A stretch of DNA of 64,000 nucleotides from Thermoplasmatales archaeon (GTDB taxonomy: Archaea > Thermoplasmatota > Thermoplasmata > Thermoplasmatales > Thermoplasmataceae). Under the pieces are notes generated by a model. The model ran no database searches. It was not told the origin of the DNA and saw nothing but the letters and a program-made list of their open reading frames with translations. Shown here one piece after another: positions 35,827 to 45,953 of the stretch (the first letter of the stretch is position 1; every line of letters begins with the position of its first letter). The position numbers and the translations under genes are program-made. The stretch covers positions 89,024-153,023 of the forward strand of contig DAHXNF010000010.1 of the NCBI GenBank assembly GCA_027366585.1, in the 5' to 3' direction.

Positions 35827-37199
35827 TTATTCCATTTGCCGTATTTCGCGACATGATCTTTCTTGACCCTCTTCATCTCCTGCTCCGGCAGAGCCGAGAG
35901 CAGTTCCCAACCAAGATCCAGGGTCTGCTCTATTGTCCTGTCCTCGTTCCTCCCCTGATTGACGAACCTCTTCTCAAATGATTCAGCAAACGCAAGGTAC
36001 ATCTTGTCTGTCTTTCCAAGCGCTTCTTCGCCAACTATAGCGCTCAGTGATCTCAGATCCTTTCCAGTTGCATAGGCAGAGTAGAGCTGGTCGGAAACGC
36101 CACGATGATCTTCCCTAGTCCTGCTGGGACCTATTCCCTGATTCATCAACCTTGAAAGCGAAGGCAGGACATCTATTGGAGGATATATCCCGTTGCGCTG
36201 CAGGTCCCTGCTCATTGCGATCTGCCCCTCGGTTATGTATCCCGTCAGATCCGGGATGGGGTGTGTCCTGTCGTCTCCTGGCATCGTCAATATAGGTATC
36301 TGCGTAATTGATCCGTTCCTTCCCTTGATCTTGCCTGCGCGCTCGTATATTGTGCTCAGGTCGGTGTACATGTACCCCGGGTATCCCCTCCTTCCCGGAA
36401 CCTCTTCCCTTGCAGAGGATATCTCACGGAGGGCCTCGCAGTAGTTTGTCATGTCAGAAAGGATAACGAGTATATGCATCTCCTTCTCATACGCAAGGTA
36501 CTCGGCGGCAGTAAGTGCAGCTCTAGGAAGGATTATCCTTTCCATAGATGGATCCGATGAAATATTAAGAAAAAGCACTGCTCTTGATATTGCACCAGTT
36601 TCCGTGAACTGGTTGATGAAATAGTTGGCTTCCTCGCTGGTTATTCCCATGGCTCCGAATACGACGGCAAAGCTCTCGTCCTTGCCCACTACCTTTGCCT
36701 GCTTTGCTATCTGCGCAGCAAGCTCATTGTGCGGGAGTCCAGACGCGGAGAAGAGGGGCAGCTTCTGCCCTCTCACCAGAGTGTTCATGCCGTCTATAGT
36801 GGATATTCCAGTCTGGATAAATTCTGACGGCTCTTCCCTCGAATAAGGGTTGATTGCATTACCAACGATATCGACCTTTTCTCCTGAGATGGGGGTTCCT
36901 CCGTCTATCGGGGAGGCAAAACCATTGAATATCCTGCCGAGCATGTCGTCTGATACCTGGATCCTTGCAGTCGAGCCCGAGAACCTTACCGATGTTTCGG
37001 TGGTGTTCATTCCCGTAGTTGAGCCGAATACCTGTATGACTGCCATTCCCCTCCTTGTCTCGAGCACCTGGCCAATCCTTGTCTCGCCGTTTTCAAGATT
37101 TATCTGGACAAGCTCATTGTAGGATGCGTTCGGCACTTCCTCCACGAACAGCAAAGGGCCTGTGATCTGTGATATTGTCTTGTAATTAATTTGCGGCAA
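35823..37199 (-). CDS. atpB: A-type ATP synthase subunit B
   Basis: 458 residues from a TTG at 37199 ([17 protein letters not shown]...). GGGAGG lies eight bases upstream inside the subunit A gene, which selects this TTG over longer readings. Regulatory, non-catalytic nucleotide-binding subunit of the head: [29 protein letters not shown] and the [14 protein letters not shown] region. Overlaps the end of subunit A by 14 bases. Confidence 0.95.
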   Translation of the reverse strand: MPQINYKTISQITGPLLFVEEVPNASYNELVQINLENGETRIGQVLETRRGMAVIQVFGSTTGMNTTETSVRFSGSTARIQVSDDMLGRIFNGFASPIDGGTPISGEKVDIVGNAINPYSREEPSEFIQTGISTIDGMNTLVRGQKLPLFSASGLPHNELAAQIAKQAKVVGKDESFAVVFGAMGITSEEANYFINQFTETGAISRAVLFLNISSDPSMERIILPRAALTAAEYLAYEKEMHILVILSDMTNYCEALREISSAREEVPGRRGYPGYMYTDLSTIYERAGKIKGRNGSITQIPILTMPGDDRTHPIPDLTGYITEGQIAMSRDLQRNGIYPPIDVLPSLSRLMNQGIGPSRTREDHRGVSDQLYSAYATGKDLRSLSAIVGEEALGKTDKMYLAFAESFEKRFVNQGRNEDRTIEQTLDLGWELLSALPEQEMKRVKKDHVAKYGKWNK

Positions 37200-38955
37200 C
37201 CTGTTCACCTCCCATAATTTGTGAGAAGTCGGAGTCCATTTCTTTCCAGAGAGAATCAAAGAAACTCTTTACGTCGGCTTCCTTGATCTCCTTCATCCTG
37301 GATATCTTTCCCCTGGATGGCAGGCGCTGGATCGCATCCATGTTGTTCCCCCTTTCTATGGCTTTCTCCTGTTTCCTGCCAAGAACCACGATGCTCTTCA
37401 ACATGCTATACTGCTTCCCTAGTGAGCAGTATGTGTCTATATCATCGAAGGCGCTCTGCTGGAGGAAGTCTTCCCTGATCATCCTTGCTATGTCAAGCAC
37501 GGACTTCTCCCGTTCAGGGAGAGCGTCATACCCGACGAGCTGCACAATTTCCTGCAGCTCGGATTCCTTCTGTAGGATGCTCATTGCTTCCGAATATATC
37601 TTGTTCCAGTCCTCTGCAACATTCTTTGAATACCATGGAACGAGATCGTTCTTGTAGAGCGAGTAGCTGTTGAGCCAGTTGATCGATGGGAAGTGTCTCC
37701 TTGATGCAAGTGAGGCGTCGAGTGCCCAGAATACTCTTGTAACCCTGAGGGTGTTCTGCGAAACTGGTTCAGATATGTCTCCTCCCGGAGGAGATACCGC
37801 ACCGACCAGCGTAATTGATCCCTTCCTCTTCTCGGGAGAGGTAACGATTGCAAATCCGGATCTTTCATAAAATTCCGACAGTCTGCGTCCAAGATACGCG
37901 GGATATCCCTCCTCCCCAGGCATTTCCTCGAGTCGACCGGATATCTCCCTGAGGGCCTCTGCCCATCTGGAAGTGCTGTCAGCCATGAGAGCTATGTTAT
38001 ATCCCATGTCCCTGTAGTACTCGGCGATCGATATGCCGGTATAGATGCTCGCTTCTCTCGCTGCAACGGGCATGTTGGAAGTGTTTGCTATCAGCACAGT
38101 TCGTTCCATAAGTGGTTTTCCGCTCTTAGGATCAAGAAGTTCTGGAAAAGTTGTCAGGATCTCGGTCATCTCATTTCCCCGCTCGCCGCATCCTACGTAG
38201 ACGACAATATCGCTGTCAGCCCACTTGGAGAGTTGATGCTGAACTACAGTCTTGCCGCTGCCGAATGGTCCTGGAACTGCAACGGTTCCTCCCTTTGCAA
38301 CCGGGAAAAGCGAGTCGATAACCCTCTGGCCCGTTATCAAGGGCTCGGTTGGAGGCAGCTTTCCGAGAACCTTCCTGGACTGCCTTACAGGCCATGTCTG
38401 CATCATCTTGATAGGAACACTCTTTCCACCGGTTTTCAGAATACCGATATCCTCGTCCACGGTGAAGTCACCCTTCGATATGCTTCCAACTGTTCCCGAT
38501 ACTCCGGGTGGGACCATTACCTTATGCTTTATCAGATCGGTTTCCTGGACTTCGCCAAGGATTGTTCCCGAAGATACCTGATCCCCTTTCTTGACCAGCG
38601 GCGTGAAGTTCCATTTCTTCTTCCTGTTTAGAGCTGGTGCAGTAAGTCCCCTGCTGATGAAGTCACCGCTCATCGTTCTAAGAACGTCCAGGGGCCTCTG
38701 TATCCCATCGTATATTGAGGTCAGCAGGCCAGGTCCCAGTTCCACAGAGAGAGGAAGCTCAGTGTTCACTATGGGCTCTCCTGGCTTTATCCCGCTTGTA
38801 TCCTCATAAACCTGGATCGTCGCAACATTGCCGACTATTCGTATGATCTCGCCAACCAGTCCCATATCCCCTACTCTTACGACGTCAAACATCTTGGCAT
38901 TCTTGATGTCCTCGCCATCTATTACCGGTCCTGAAACTTTTACTATTTTTCCCAT
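37186..38955 (-). CDS. atpA: A-type ATP synthase catalytic subunit A (no intein)
   Basis: 589 residues, the normal mature length. P-loop GPFGSGKT at 229-236, the catalytic Glu in [11 protein letters not shown], and the A-specific bulge region after about 120. In Thermoplasma and Picrophilus this P-loop is interrupted by a self-splicing intein; here it is uninterrupted. Catalyses ATP synthesis or hydrolysis in the head. Confidence 0.97.
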   Translation of the reverse strand: MGKIVKVSGPVIDGEDIKNAKMFDVVRVGDMGLVGEIIRIVGNVATIQVYEDTSGIKPGEPIVNTELPLSVELGPGLLTSIYDGIQRPLDVLRTMSGDFISRGLTAPALNRKKKWNFTPLVKKGDQVSSGTILGEVQETDLIKHKVMVPPGVSGTVGSISKGDFTVDEDIGILKTGGKSVPIKMMQTWPVRQSRKVLGKLPPTEPLITGQRVIDSLFPVAKGGTVAVPGPFGSGKTVVQHQLSKWADSDIVVYVGCGERGNEMTEILTTFPELLDPKSGKPLMERTVLIANTSNMPVAAREASIYTGISIAEYYRDMGYNIALMADSTSRWAEALREISGRLEEMPGEEGYPAYLGRRLSEFYERSGFAIVTSPEKRKGSITLVGAVSPPGGDISEPVSQNTLRVTRVFWALDASLASRRHFPSINWLNSYSLYKNDLVPWYSKNVAEDWNKIYSEAMSILQKESELQEIVQLVGYDALPEREKSVLDIARMIREDFLQQSAFDDIDTYCSLGKQYSMLKSIVVLGRKQEKAIERGNNMDAIQRLPSRGKISRMKEIKEADVKSFFDSLWKEMDSDFSQIMGGEQVAAN

Positions 38956-38959
38956 TTTT

Positions 38960-39286
38960 TCACGTCCCTATATCTACTCCAAGAATCCTCTTTGCCAGTC
39001 TTCCCACCGATTCCTCGTCATGTCCTCCAGGCATCGGTATAAAGAGGACAAGGGGGGTGGTCGAGACCTCGATCAGATCCAGGAGCTTCCTGTCCAGTTT
39101 TGCCTTGATATTCTCAGATGCCAACAGGAGCGAATACATTTCAGAATGATAAAGGCGGTTGAATGTTTCAACATCATTCTTATCGTTCACCTCAAATGCA
39201 CTCTCCATCCCTATCAGGCGAAAGCCGATCACAAGTTCCCTTTCGCCTATTACCGCAATCTTTCCTGTTGCCTGTTCTTTATCCAT
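38960..39286 (-). CDS. atpF: A-type ATP synthase subunit F
   Basis: 108 residues. Rossmann-like central-stalk subunit: IAVIGERELVIGFRLIGME at the N-terminus and LIEVSTTPLVLFIPMPG near the C-terminus are family marks. It lies four bases upstream of subunit A and two bases after subunit C. Confidence 0.93.
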   Translation of the reverse strand: MDKEQATGKIAVIGERELVIGFRLIGMESAFEVNDKNDVETFNRLYHSEMYSLLLASENIKAKLDRKLLDLIEVSTTPLVLFIPMPGGHDEESVGRLAKRILGVDIGT

Positions 39287-39288
39287 GT

Positions 39289-40350
39289 TTACACCAGAAT
39301 TAACAGTTCCCTGATCCTCTCGTCAGATAAATTGTATAGCTTTCCCGCAATTATTGCCCTGAGGTTCTCCCTCTCAACCTCGGCCTTAATAATGAAGTAG
39401 AATATTGAATTCAGCGATACGGGTAATGCAGACATCTTTGTTGCATACTTCGATATGATTGTTGACCGCATTTCTATTTCGTAATGATAGAGCAGGCCGG
39501 ATCTAGAGTACTTTTCTGAAGCTGATGTGAGATCATAGTACTGCTTGAAATGTGCAGCTGCCTCCTCTATTGACTGCATGCGCATGGATTCCTCTATAAC
39601 GCTTATCGGTATGTTGCCGCGTGCGAATAGGAACCTGCTTACCTGTTCCAGTGGTACCGAGAGCTGGGTTGCCTTGAGTACCGATAGGATGTTGTATGAA
39701 TCGATGGTCTCGCGGATGTAATCTCTTATGTTGCTCTCGTCACCATTGTAGAATTTCAGGCTATCCAGCATGCTTGTGAAATGATAACTGTCCATTGCGG
39801 AATACAGTGAAGTGACATCCTTAGTCTTCCTGTATTCCTCCATGTGGACAAGCAGGTATGTTCCGATGCCGTATCTTGTAAGGTAGTCTATAACCGCATC
39901 GACGCTGCCGAGTGATATCATTATTCGGAAATCCTCCTGCGTCATTGTTCCTGCCAGTATGCCGAGCGGAAGATTCCTGAACCCAATCAGGAATGACTCG
40001 GACTCTGCTGCCTGGTACCCGAGCGTCTTTGATGATATGATTGACTTTATGTTTTCAATGTCCCATTTCAGGAAGTATGCTTTCAGGAAGGGCCTGGCAT
40101 TTGGGGGTGGAGAGAACTGTGCAAGCCTGTTTTTTTTTATAAGGTGCCTGTTAACCGCAAAATCCAGTAACTCAGGCGGCTTGTAAAGGGACGCAAGCTG
40201 CTCAATGTCTTCCCTGTAAGAAGTCTCACTGAGCGCAACCTCGATTCCCTCGAGGTCTCTTGATATCAGCCCGGTTAAGAACTGGTTGGACAGAAAGTCG
40301 CCGAATGATACCTTCAGCCTTCCGTAAGAGCCGGTATACGTTCGGTCCAA
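39289..40350 (-). CDS. atpC: A-type ATP synthase subunit C (rotor cap, d-type)
   Basis: 353 residues, all-helical, with the three-fold repeat of V-type d/C subunits (…LKAYFLKWDIENIKSII… and …FYFIIKAEVERENLRAIIAGK… near the end). The start is TTG at 40350, directly after the subunit E stop and seven bases after GGAGG. Links the proteolipid ring to the central stalk. Confidence 0.93.
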   Translation of the reverse strand: MDRTYTGSYGRLKVSFGDFLSNQFLTGLISRDLEGIEVALSETSYREDIEQLASLYKPPELLDFAVNRHLIKKNRLAQFSPPPNARPFLKAYFLKWDIENIKSIISSKTLGYQAAESESFLIGFRNLPLGILAGTMTQEDFRIMISLGSVDAVIDYLTRYGIGTYLLVHMEEYRKTKDVTSLYSAMDSYHFTSMLDSLKFYNGDESNIRDYIRETIDSYNILSVLKATQLSVPLEQVSRFLFARGNIPISVIEESMRMQSIEEAAAHFKQYYDLTSASEKYSRSGLLYHYEIEMRSTIISKYATKMSALPVSLNSIFYFIIKAEVERENLRAIIAGKLYNLSDERIRELLILV

Positions 40351-40920
40351 TTACTTCCCTCCGATCCTCTGTAAAGACTCTGCTATCAGGTTTTCCCTGA
40401 TTGAGTTCATTATCGTGTCCATAGTCAGGTCAAGCTCTTTCTTTCCATCGGCTGACGAAGCAAAAATGCCACCAGTGAATCTGGTAGATTTCTGCATCTT
40501 ATGGATGCCTTTCGTGCCGGCAAGTGATTCAACGTCGTCAGCAAACGAGAATATTTTACAATCCTTTCCGAGCAAATCCCTTGCGATATTCACCATTTCG
40601 GTGAGAAGTTTCTTGTATTCTTTAGTCTTGTAAAAAGAAGAAGCAATCTCTTCAAACAGGAGGAGAGCCTCAGATACGAGAGAATCCGTTCTTTCCTTGT
40701 GTATTTTTTTTTCCTCTATCTCCAGCATTGTAGCATGTTTAGCCTGGAGAGCTTTGATCTCCTCTACAAGCTTGGCAGCCGATTGTGACCTCATCACGTT
40801 CATCTGCTTCTCCATGGAGATTATATGCTCCCCGGTTTTCCTGTCATACTCCTTCCTGAGAGAGTCTATCCTCTGCTTTCTAGTATTCTCAATCTCAGAA
40901 AGGATGCTTTCTAGACCCAT
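40351..40920 (-). CDS. atpE: A-type ATP synthase subunit E (peripheral stalk)
   Basis: 189 residues: a long N-terminal charged helix (about 1-95) and a small globular C-terminal domain (…TGGIFASSADGKKELDLTMDTIMNSIRE… ), the usual layout. Pairs with subunit H in the stator. Follows subunit K by nine bases. Confidence 0.93.
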   Translation of the reverse strand: MGLESILSEIENTRKQRIDSLRKEYDRKTGEHIISMEKQMNVMRSQSAAKLVEEIKALQAKHATMLEIEEKKIHKERTDSLVSEALLLFEEIASSFYKTKEYKKLLTEMVNIARDLLGKDCKIFSFADDVESLAGTKGIHKMQKSTRFTGGIFASSADGKKELDLTMDTIMNSIRENLIAESLQRIGGK

Positions 40921-40929
40921 TTGGAACCT

Positions 40930-41157
40930 TCAGAAGATTCCAAGCAAAAGTACTAAACCCAGGACAAATCCTATGATCCAGAGTGTCTCAGGTATTACAA
41001 AGAACACCAGAACCTGGCCGAATTTCTCTGGCTTCTCGGCTATTATTCCCATTCCTGCAGCGCCGATACCTTGCTGTGCCATACCCGTTCCGATAAGTCC
41101 ACCAGCAATAGCAATACCTGCTGCTATAGCTAATAATCCTGCATCTGTAATCGTCAA
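40930..41157 (-). CDS. atpK: A-type ATP synthase proteolipid subunit K (c)
   Basis: 75 residues from a TTG at 41157 (MTITDAGLLAIAAG...), preceded by GAGAGGT at six bases. Longer readings would extend over the TATA box. Two membrane helices with glycine-rich packing (…GGLIGTGMAQQGIGAAG…) and the ion-carrying Glu57 in FVIPETLW on helix 2. First gene of the operon, so ring subunit first. Confidence 0.9.
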   Translation of the reverse strand: MTITDAGLLAIAAGIAIAGGLIGTGMAQQGIGAAGMGIIAEKPEKFGQVLVFFVIPETLWIIGFVLGLVLLLGIF

Positions 41158-41159
41158 AA

Positions 41160-41200
41160 TATTACCTCTCACTGCCTGATTATTAAACATTATATAAAAG
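41160..41200 (-). promoter_or_regulatory. A-ATPase operon promoter and leader
   Basis: Minus-strand TTTATATAA at about 41191-41199 is a strong TATA box. A short leader with GAGAGGT precedes the TTG of subunit K. It drives K-E-C-F-A-B-D-x-H-I, with no other clear promoter inside. Confidence 0.5.
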
Positions 41201-41398
41201 TGATTGCAAACGGTATAATTCAGTTCCACTATTACTGGAAATTCGTCCAGCGTCGCAGGGTCCGATATTTCCGCTCTCTATGCTAAGAGAAAACATTAAG
41301 TGAAGATACTGCGATATTAAGCTTCGCGAGATCCAGAAATTGAATGCGTTGCGGTTCCAATGATATGCCTTATTATATAGAGTTAATATATGTGCCAC

Positions 41399-42313
41399 AT
41401 GTCACTGGACCCAGAAGTGAAAAAATTCCTGGACATGATGAGTACACTTCTAGTTTTTGATCCGGGAATTCCCGTCGGCAAGATGAGGGAACTTGAGTTG
41501 AGCGGGCTTTCCGTGATGCCCAAAGAGGAAGTTGGATCGATCAAGGATCACAGGATCAATGATAAAGGACTCCTGCTGCGAGAATATATCCCTTCAGGGA
41601 GCATACAGTACAGCACAATCCTTTTCATCCATGGGGGCGGGTTTGTGCTTGGCAGCGTTGAGGCATATGATCCATTTGCTCGTCACTTCTGCAATATGGC
41701 CCGGATGAGGCTTTTTTCACTTGAATACAGGCTGGCTCCTGAAAACAGGTTTCCTGCGGCGCATGACGATTCCTTCGCAGCGTTCATGTGGCTGGTCGAT
41801 AATGCTCAGAATCTTAAGATCGACCCCGGCAGGATAACTGTAATGGGTGACAGTGCTGGTGGATCGCTTGCAGCTTATGTGACACACAATGCTGTAAATT
41901 CTGGCAAAGTTATTCCCCGGTTTCAGGTCCTGCTCTACCCTGCACTTGGGGATTCGACATCAACTGCTTCCTTCGAGGAAAATGGCCAGGGTTACTTGCT
42001 CACGAAGGACCTGATTTCGTGGTTTGGGAAACAATACAGTAATCTATCTTTGCCAGAAAAGGACATGGAGAGATACCGGATCAAGCAGGCAGGTGATCCT
42101 TCAAAATTTCCAAGAACTCTTGTCATAACAGCCCAATTTGACCCGCTGAGGGATTCAGGTGAGAAGTATGCATCGGACATGATGGAATTTGGCGCAAATG
42201 TCACGAGCATAAGGGCCAATGGCATGATTCATGGTTTTATCACAAATTACCTGATGATCCATCGTGCAGATTATTATCTCAGGGCAATAGCTGCAATCCT
42301 CAATGAAGAATGA
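41399..42313 (+). CDS. alpha/beta hydrolase (HSL-family esterase)
   Basis: 304 residues from the ATG at 41399; a TATA element TATTATATAG (41371-41380) about 25 bases upstream points to this start rather than the ATG at 41390. Oxyanion motif HGGGF, nucleophile Ser in GDSAGG, Asp in QFDPLRD, His in MIHGF: a complete HSL-type carboxylesterase triad. Acts on short acyl esters; natural substrate unknown. It could be cotranscribed with the mutase genes, but the gap has its own promoter. Confidence 0.9.
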   Translation: MSLDPEVKKFLDMMSTLLVFDPGIPVGKMRELELSGLSVMPKEEVGSIKDHRINDKGLLLREYIPSGSIQYSTILFIHGGGFVLGSVEAYDPFARHFCNMARMRLFSLEYRLAPENRFPAAHDDSFAAFMWLVDNAQNLKIDPGRITVMGDSAGGSLAAYVTHNAVNSGKVIPRFQVLLYPALGDSTSTASFEENGQGYLLTKDLISWFGKQYSNLSLPEKDMERYRIKQAGDPSKFPRTLVITAQFDPLRDSGEKYASDMMEFGANVTSIRANGMIHGFITNYLMIHRADYYLRAIAAILNEE

Positions 42314-42399
42314 TCGTTCACCTTCAGAGTGACACCTGACGCTCAGGATTTAATGTCCGCGATTCAAAAGGTATTAATTTTTTCTGCGATTAGGGTATC

Positions 42400-44109
42400 A
42401 TGAACGATGTGTCATCCTTCTGGTCTGAGAAGCTGAAAAAGCTCGATGAAAGGGACAAAACGGGTGATCCAGCATACGCATCCTGGAAGAGGGAGGTTCT
42501 GGGCAAATGGAGGAAAGATTCCCAGGAGAAAGAATACACAAATTCCTCTTCGATGCCGATTAAGGAGATCTACCTGCCTGGAGACCTGGAGGGCGATCTT
42601 GCCGGTAGACTGGGACTTCCTGGCGTTTTTCCATTCACAAGAGGAATCTACCCTGACATGTACAGGGGCAGATACTGGACCATGCGTATGTTTTCAGGCT
42701 TTGGCACACCCGAGGATACGAACAGCAGGCTGAAGTACCTTATCCAGCATGGTGAGTCGGGCCTGAGCATTGCGTTTGACATGCCTACCCTGTATGGATA
42801 TGACTGCATTAACGAAAGGGCCGAAGGAGAGGTTGGGAAATGCGGCGTGAATGTTAGCATGCTTAAGGACATGGAAGTGCTATTCAACGGCATCGATCTG
42901 GGCAAAGTGAGCACTTCCATGACAATAAATGCGCCTGCAATTGTACTGCTCGCAATGTATATGGCTGTCGCGAAAAAGCAGGGAGTGCCTCTCGACAGTA
43001 TATCAGGCACGGTGCAGGCTGACATCCTGAAAGAATATATAGCACAGAAGGAGTGGATATTCCCGCCGGAAGTGCACCTCCGGATGATCCGTGACATGAT
43101 GGTCTTCTGCACGCAGAATGCACCAAGATGGAACTACATCAGCATATCCGGCTATCATATCAGGGAAGCCGGGGCCAGTGCTGTTCAGGAGCTCGCATTC
43201 ACCCTGGCCGACGGCTTCCATTACGTCGAGATGGGAAAAGCCGCGGGACTCAGCGTGGATGAGTTTGCACCAAGGCTGTCGTTCTTCTTCAATTCATCAA
43301 TCAACTTTTTTGAGGAAATAGCAAAGATGAGGGCAGCGAGGAGGATCTGGGCCACTGTGCTGCGTGAAAAATATGGTGCATCCACGGAGCGGGCGATTAT
43401 GCTCAAGTTCCATACGCAGACTTCTGGATACACGCTTACATGGCAGCAGCCACTGAATAATATTGTCCGAACCACGATTGAGGCGATGGCCGGAGTCCTT
43501 GGTGGAACACAGAGCCTCCACACCAACTCGTATGACGAGGCCTGGGCTCTTCCTTCTGAGAATGCAGTCAAGGTAGCCCTAAGGACGCAGCAGATTCTTG
43601 CGGAAGAGTCGGGAATTGCAGATACTATAGATCCTCTTGGTGGTTCATATTATGTGGAATGGTTGACAGATGAGATGGAGAGGCAGGCGTACCTTTACTT
43701 CGATAGGATTGAGAAAGCTGGCGGGATCCTGAATGCTATCAAGACAGGATACATACAGAAGGAGATTGCCAATACCTCATACAGGAGGCAGCTAAGGATA
43801 GAGACTGGCAAAGAAATCATGGTCGGGGTCAACAGGTACGTAGAGGAAAATGAGCCACCTATAAAGATACTAAGGATAAGCAGGAAGGCACAGATTTCCC
43901 AGAGGAAAAGGCTGACCGAGGTGCTCGCTTCAAGAGACCAGGAAAGGGTCAGGCACTCCCTGGAGAAACTTGAAGGTGCAATGAAGGATGAGAACGAAAA
44001 CCTCATGCCGTACATGATTGATGCTGTTGAATCCTATGCAACCCTCGAGGAGATAAGCAACGTTGGGAGGAAACTATATGGTGGATGGAAAGAGCCAGTC
44101 ATTGTTTAA
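42400..44109 (+). CDS. icmA: B12-dependent acyl-CoA mutase large subunit (isobutyryl-CoA mutase-like)
   Basis: 569 residues, the TIM-barrel catalytic half of the methylmalonyl-CoA mutase family without its own B12 domain. The family pattern is clear (GLSIAFDMPTLYGYD, ISISGYHIREAGASAVQE, NIVRTTIEAMAGVLGG, TIDPLGGSYYVE). The two substrate-choosing positions differ from methylmalonyl-CoA mutase: its Tyr is Phe98 here (RMFSGF) and its carboxylate-binding Arg is Gln216 (IAQKEW). Phe/Gln is the isobutyryl-CoA mutase pair. I infer isobutyryl-CoA/butyryl-CoA or a similar non-charged acyl substrate. No methylmalonyl-CoA epimerase is adjacent. Probably leaderless (TAATTTTTT about 25 bases upstream). 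Confidence 0.85.
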   Translation: MNDVSSFWSEKLKKLDERDKTGDPAYASWKREVLGKWRKDSQEKEYTNSSSMPIKEIYLPGDLEGDLAGRLGLPGVFPFTRGIYPDMYRGRYWTMRMFSGFGTPEDTNSRLKYLIQHGESGLSIAFDMPTLYGYDCINERAEGEVGKCGVNVSMLKDMEVLFNGIDLGKVSTSMTINAPAIVLLAMYMAVAKKQGVPLDSISGTVQADILKEYIAQKEWIFPPEVHLRMIRDMMVFCTQNAPRWNYISISGYHIREAGASAVQELAFTLADGFHYVEMGKAAGLSVDEFAPRLSFFFNSSINFFEEIAKMRAARRIWATVLREKYGASTERAIMLKFHTQTSGYTLTWQQPLNNIVRTTIEAMAGVLGGTQSLHTNSYDEAWALPSENAVKVALRTQQILAEESGIADTIDPLGGSYYVEWLTDEMERQAYLYFDRIEKAGGILNAIKTGYIQKEIANTSYRRQLRIETGKEIMVGVNRYVEENEPPIKILRISRKAQISQRKRLTEVLASRDQERVRHSLEKLEGAMKDENENLMPYMIDAVESYATLEEISNVGRKLYGGWKEPVIV

Positions 44110-44530
44110 GGATAAGCCGATCAAGGTTCTGCTTGCAAAACCAGGCATTGACGGCCATGATCGCGGCATGTTCGTGCTTGCGAAAGCATTCAGGGACGCA
44201 GGAATGGATGTCCTATATGCAGGGTTACTCCCGACACCGGAAGAAGTTATTGACACTGCAGTTAACGAGGACGTGGACGTAATAGCCCTGAGCCTGCTCA
44301 ACGGTGCTCACCTTGTGGTGTTCAGGAAGGTAGCAGATCTGATGAAGAAGAAAGGCATTGACGACATTGCCATCGTTGGAGGTGGAACCATACCGGACTC
44401 AGATAAGCCTAAGCTTGAGAAGATTGGTATAACCGGTAATTATGGGCCGGGGACTCCGCTGAAGACAATAATCGACCACATAACCGAACGGGCAGCGGAA
44501 GCGAGATCCCGGAAGCTGGGTATTGCATGA
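44078..44530 (+). CDS. icmB: B12-binding small subunit of the acyl-CoA mutase
   Basis: 150 residues from the ATG at 44078 (MVDGKSQSLF...), seven bases after GGAGG; the gene overlaps the end of the large subunit by 32 bases. Cobalamin-binding signature DGHDRG (His replaces the lower axial base), SLL and the GGG loop (IVGGGTIP). Forms the holoenzyme with the large subunit; the two-subunit form is usual in archaea. Confidence 0.93.
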   Translation: MVDGKSQSLFKDKPIKVLLAKPGIDGHDRGMFVLAKAFRDAGMDVLYAGLLPTPEEVIDTAVNEDVDVIALSLLNGAHLVVFRKVADLMKKKGIDDIAIVGGGTIPDSDKPKLEKIGITGNYGPGTPLKTIIDHITERAAEARSRKLGIA

Positions 44531-45483
44531 TGAAGAAAGCGGATGATATCGCAAATGGTATCAGGGCGGGAGATCTTAGATCTATATCGAGGGCAATAAC
44601 GCTCGTTGAGGATCTGAATTCACTCACAATCGGCCGTGAGATAATAAAGAACATTTATGCGGGCACAGGAAAAGCCGGAATTGTTGGCATAACTGGCCCG
44701 CCAGGTGTTGGGAAAAGCACCATAATCGGTAATCTTTCCTCAAAGCTGAAGGCTAAGGGTAAGAAAGTCGCGATAATTGCGGTTGATGCCTCGAGTCCTT
44801 TCACTAACGGATCTTTTCTGGGAAACAGGATAAGGATGCAGGGCAACCTCTACCGGGACGGAATATACATGAGAAGCCTGTCAAGCAGGGGATCAAGCGG
44901 CGGTCTTTCAAGGAGCACTTGGGACGCCGTGCGAATACTCGATGCTGCAGGCTTTGATCGTATAATAGTTGAGACAGTTGGGGCAGGGCAGGCAGATCTC
45001 GACATACTTGGAATGGCGCACACAATTGCCGTGGTCCTGGCTCCAGGCCTCGGTGACGGGATCCAGGCAATAAAGGCGGGCCTAATGGAGATCGCAAACG
45101 TGTTCATAATCAACAAGATGGATCGGGATGGTGCATTCATCGCGATGAAGGATATTGAGGATAGTCTGGCGCTAACGCCGCAAAACGAGTGGAAAATCCC
45201 TGTTATCGGGCTCGATTCAATGAAAATGGAAGGCTATGACGACCTGATTGCAGCTCTCGAGGCTCATCTCTCGTTTGCGGCGAAGGATAAGGGAAATGAG
45301 AAGAGCCGCTTTTTTCATGAGGTTAAGGCAGCTCTCCTAATGGAGGCAGAATCAAGGATCAATTCACTCACCGTGTCTTCTATGTCCGGAATAACGGATC
45401 TAGATAGGAAGATCCGTGACAAGGTTAATCCCTACACAGTTGCAGAGGAAATATCCAGATCCGTTCTCGATCCATCCAGCTAG
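44527..45483 (+). CDS. meaB: MeaB/ArgK-type G-protein chaperone
   Basis: 318 residues. P-loop GPPGVGKS (57-64), VDASSPFTNGSFLGNRIRM switch region, ETVGAGQ and NKMD nucleotide motifs. The family loads and protects adenosylcobalamin on acyl-CoA mutases. Its ATG overlaps the B12 subunit stop by 4 bases, so the three genes are one translational unit. Confidence 0.95.
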   Translation: MMKKADDIANGIRAGDLRSISRAITLVEDLNSLTIGREIIKNIYAGTGKAGIVGITGPPGVGKSTIIGNLSSKLKAKGKKVAIIAVDASSPFTNGSFLGNRIRMQGNLYRDGIYMRSLSSRGSSGGLSRSTWDAVRILDAAGFDRIIVETVGAGQADLDILGMAHTIAVVLAPGLGDGIQAIKAGLMEIANVFIINKMDRDGAFIAMKDIEDSLALTPQNEWKIPVIGLDSMKMEGYDDLIAALEAHLSFAAKDKGNEKSRFFHEVKAALLMEAESRINSLTVSSMSGITDLDRKIRDKVNPYTVAEEISRSVLDPSS

Positions 45484-45953
45484 ATCCATCGGAACATCGG
45501 AAGAGCATTATCTTTTAGATTCGTCACCTATTCATTGCCATGCCGTTGATGCATATCTGGCAGCCAGGTCTTGTTTCCCGGGAACCAGCATACTAAATAT
45601 TCCATGACACGACTGACTCCATTGTATCTCCGTAGATATCAAGAGTGCATTCTTCCTTGCCCCAATCATATGCGAAATGGCACCTGGAAGTTTTAATTCC
45701 AATTGATTCGTTTTGTTGCGCGGATAGAAGGTTTTGGGAATTTAGTATTCCACTTTTTACTTGAATAAACATTTGTTTCCTCCATGGTTTTCCAGCCGCT
45801 GTGAGGCTTCAATTGAACATCGAAGAGTTCAGGGGAGAACGCTGTGGTTGTTCCTTCGAACCTCAAGTGCAAACTCATTTGGCTGAACCTGCAGCAGTGC
45901 TTCCCATCGGAATAATGAGTAAAGTTTATAGCCGATTTATCTTTGTGATTGGA
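45484..45953. other. intergenic gap
   Basis: About 470 A+T-rich bases. Frames that stay open here are low-complexity extensions of the downstream SDR gene or non-coding. TTTATA at 45925-45930 is a plausible TATA box for that gene. I see no RNA gene. Confidence 0.4.

Noticed and set aside
37186..38955. Intein in the ATPase A subunit
   Set aside because: The P-loop and the rest of the protein are continuous; no Hint-domain sequence is present.
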